NCBI GenBank assembly: GCA_002478685.1
Contig: DLPY01000050.1
Span: 1 to 14,479, forward strand
Reading direction: 5' to 3'
Length of the DNA: 14,479 bases
Source: Flavobacteriaceae bacterium UBA7446
GTDB taxonomy: Bacteria; Bacteroidota; Bacteroidia; Flavobacteriales; Flavobacteriaceae
A program made the translations under genes and the position numbers. The notes beneath the pieces are model-generated. The model was not told the DNA's origin and ran no database searches. It was given only the letters and a program-made list of their open reading frames with translations. Of this stretch, positions 14,479 to 14,479 are shown piece by piece; position 1 is the stretch's first letter; the number at the start of each line of letters is the position of its first letter.

Positions 14479-14479
14479 C

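Overview
The window looks like a chromosomal core-gene region of a Bacteroidota bacterium, most likely of the order Flavobacteriales. The grounds are close agreement of ribosomal protein L13 with flavobacterial L13 as I remember it, promoters of the Bacteroidetes type (TTTG or TTG, 17-19 bases, TAnnTTTG), A-rich leaders without clear Shine-Dalgarno sequences, a DUF2723/TMEM260-type protein of the kind usual in this phylum, and AT-rich coding sequence. The genus cannot be settled from the sequence.

All genes but one lie on the minus strand, so they are read here from right to left. The right edge holds the C-terminal 587 residues of a DUF2723-family membrane glycosyltransferase-like protein (12715-14478, N-terminus outside the window). 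It converges tail to tail, with a 4-base overlap, on the only plus-strand gene, a small thioredoxin-fold protein (12422-12718) that lacks both active-site cysteines and has its own promoter. Next come polA (9480-12281) and, behind a strong promoter at 9420-9450, the ribosomal genes rplM, rpsI, rpsB and tsf (6599-9363). These end at a clear hairpin terminator at 6542-6572. rplM starts with TTG. rpsI and rpsB are separated by 139 bases that can form two hairpins. S2 carries a long acidic tail.

Below the terminator is a gene for a secreted protein with an N-terminal carboxypeptidase-regulatory-like domain and unknown function (5097-6515). Then come pyrH and frr, which in many bacteria directly follow rpsB-tsf, a large RND/MMPL-type exporter only 24 bases after frr (1353-3737), and asnS (1-1316), cut by the left edge inside its catalytic motif 3. 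Good -7 elements precede pyrH and asnS.

Most genes here serve growth: translation (L13, S9, S2, EF-Ts, RRF, AsnRS), nucleotide supply (UMP kinase) and DNA replication/repair (Pol I). Three envelope-related genes (MMPL exporter, secreted protein, DUF2723 protein) are interspersed. I see no tRNA, rRNA, CRISPR array, insertion sequence, prophage or attachment site, and no gene-free stretch over 300 bases. I found no convincing undescribed system. The points most worth a second look are the cysteine-less thioredoxin, the rpsB leader, the TTG start of rplM and the secreted protein inserted between tsf and pyrH.
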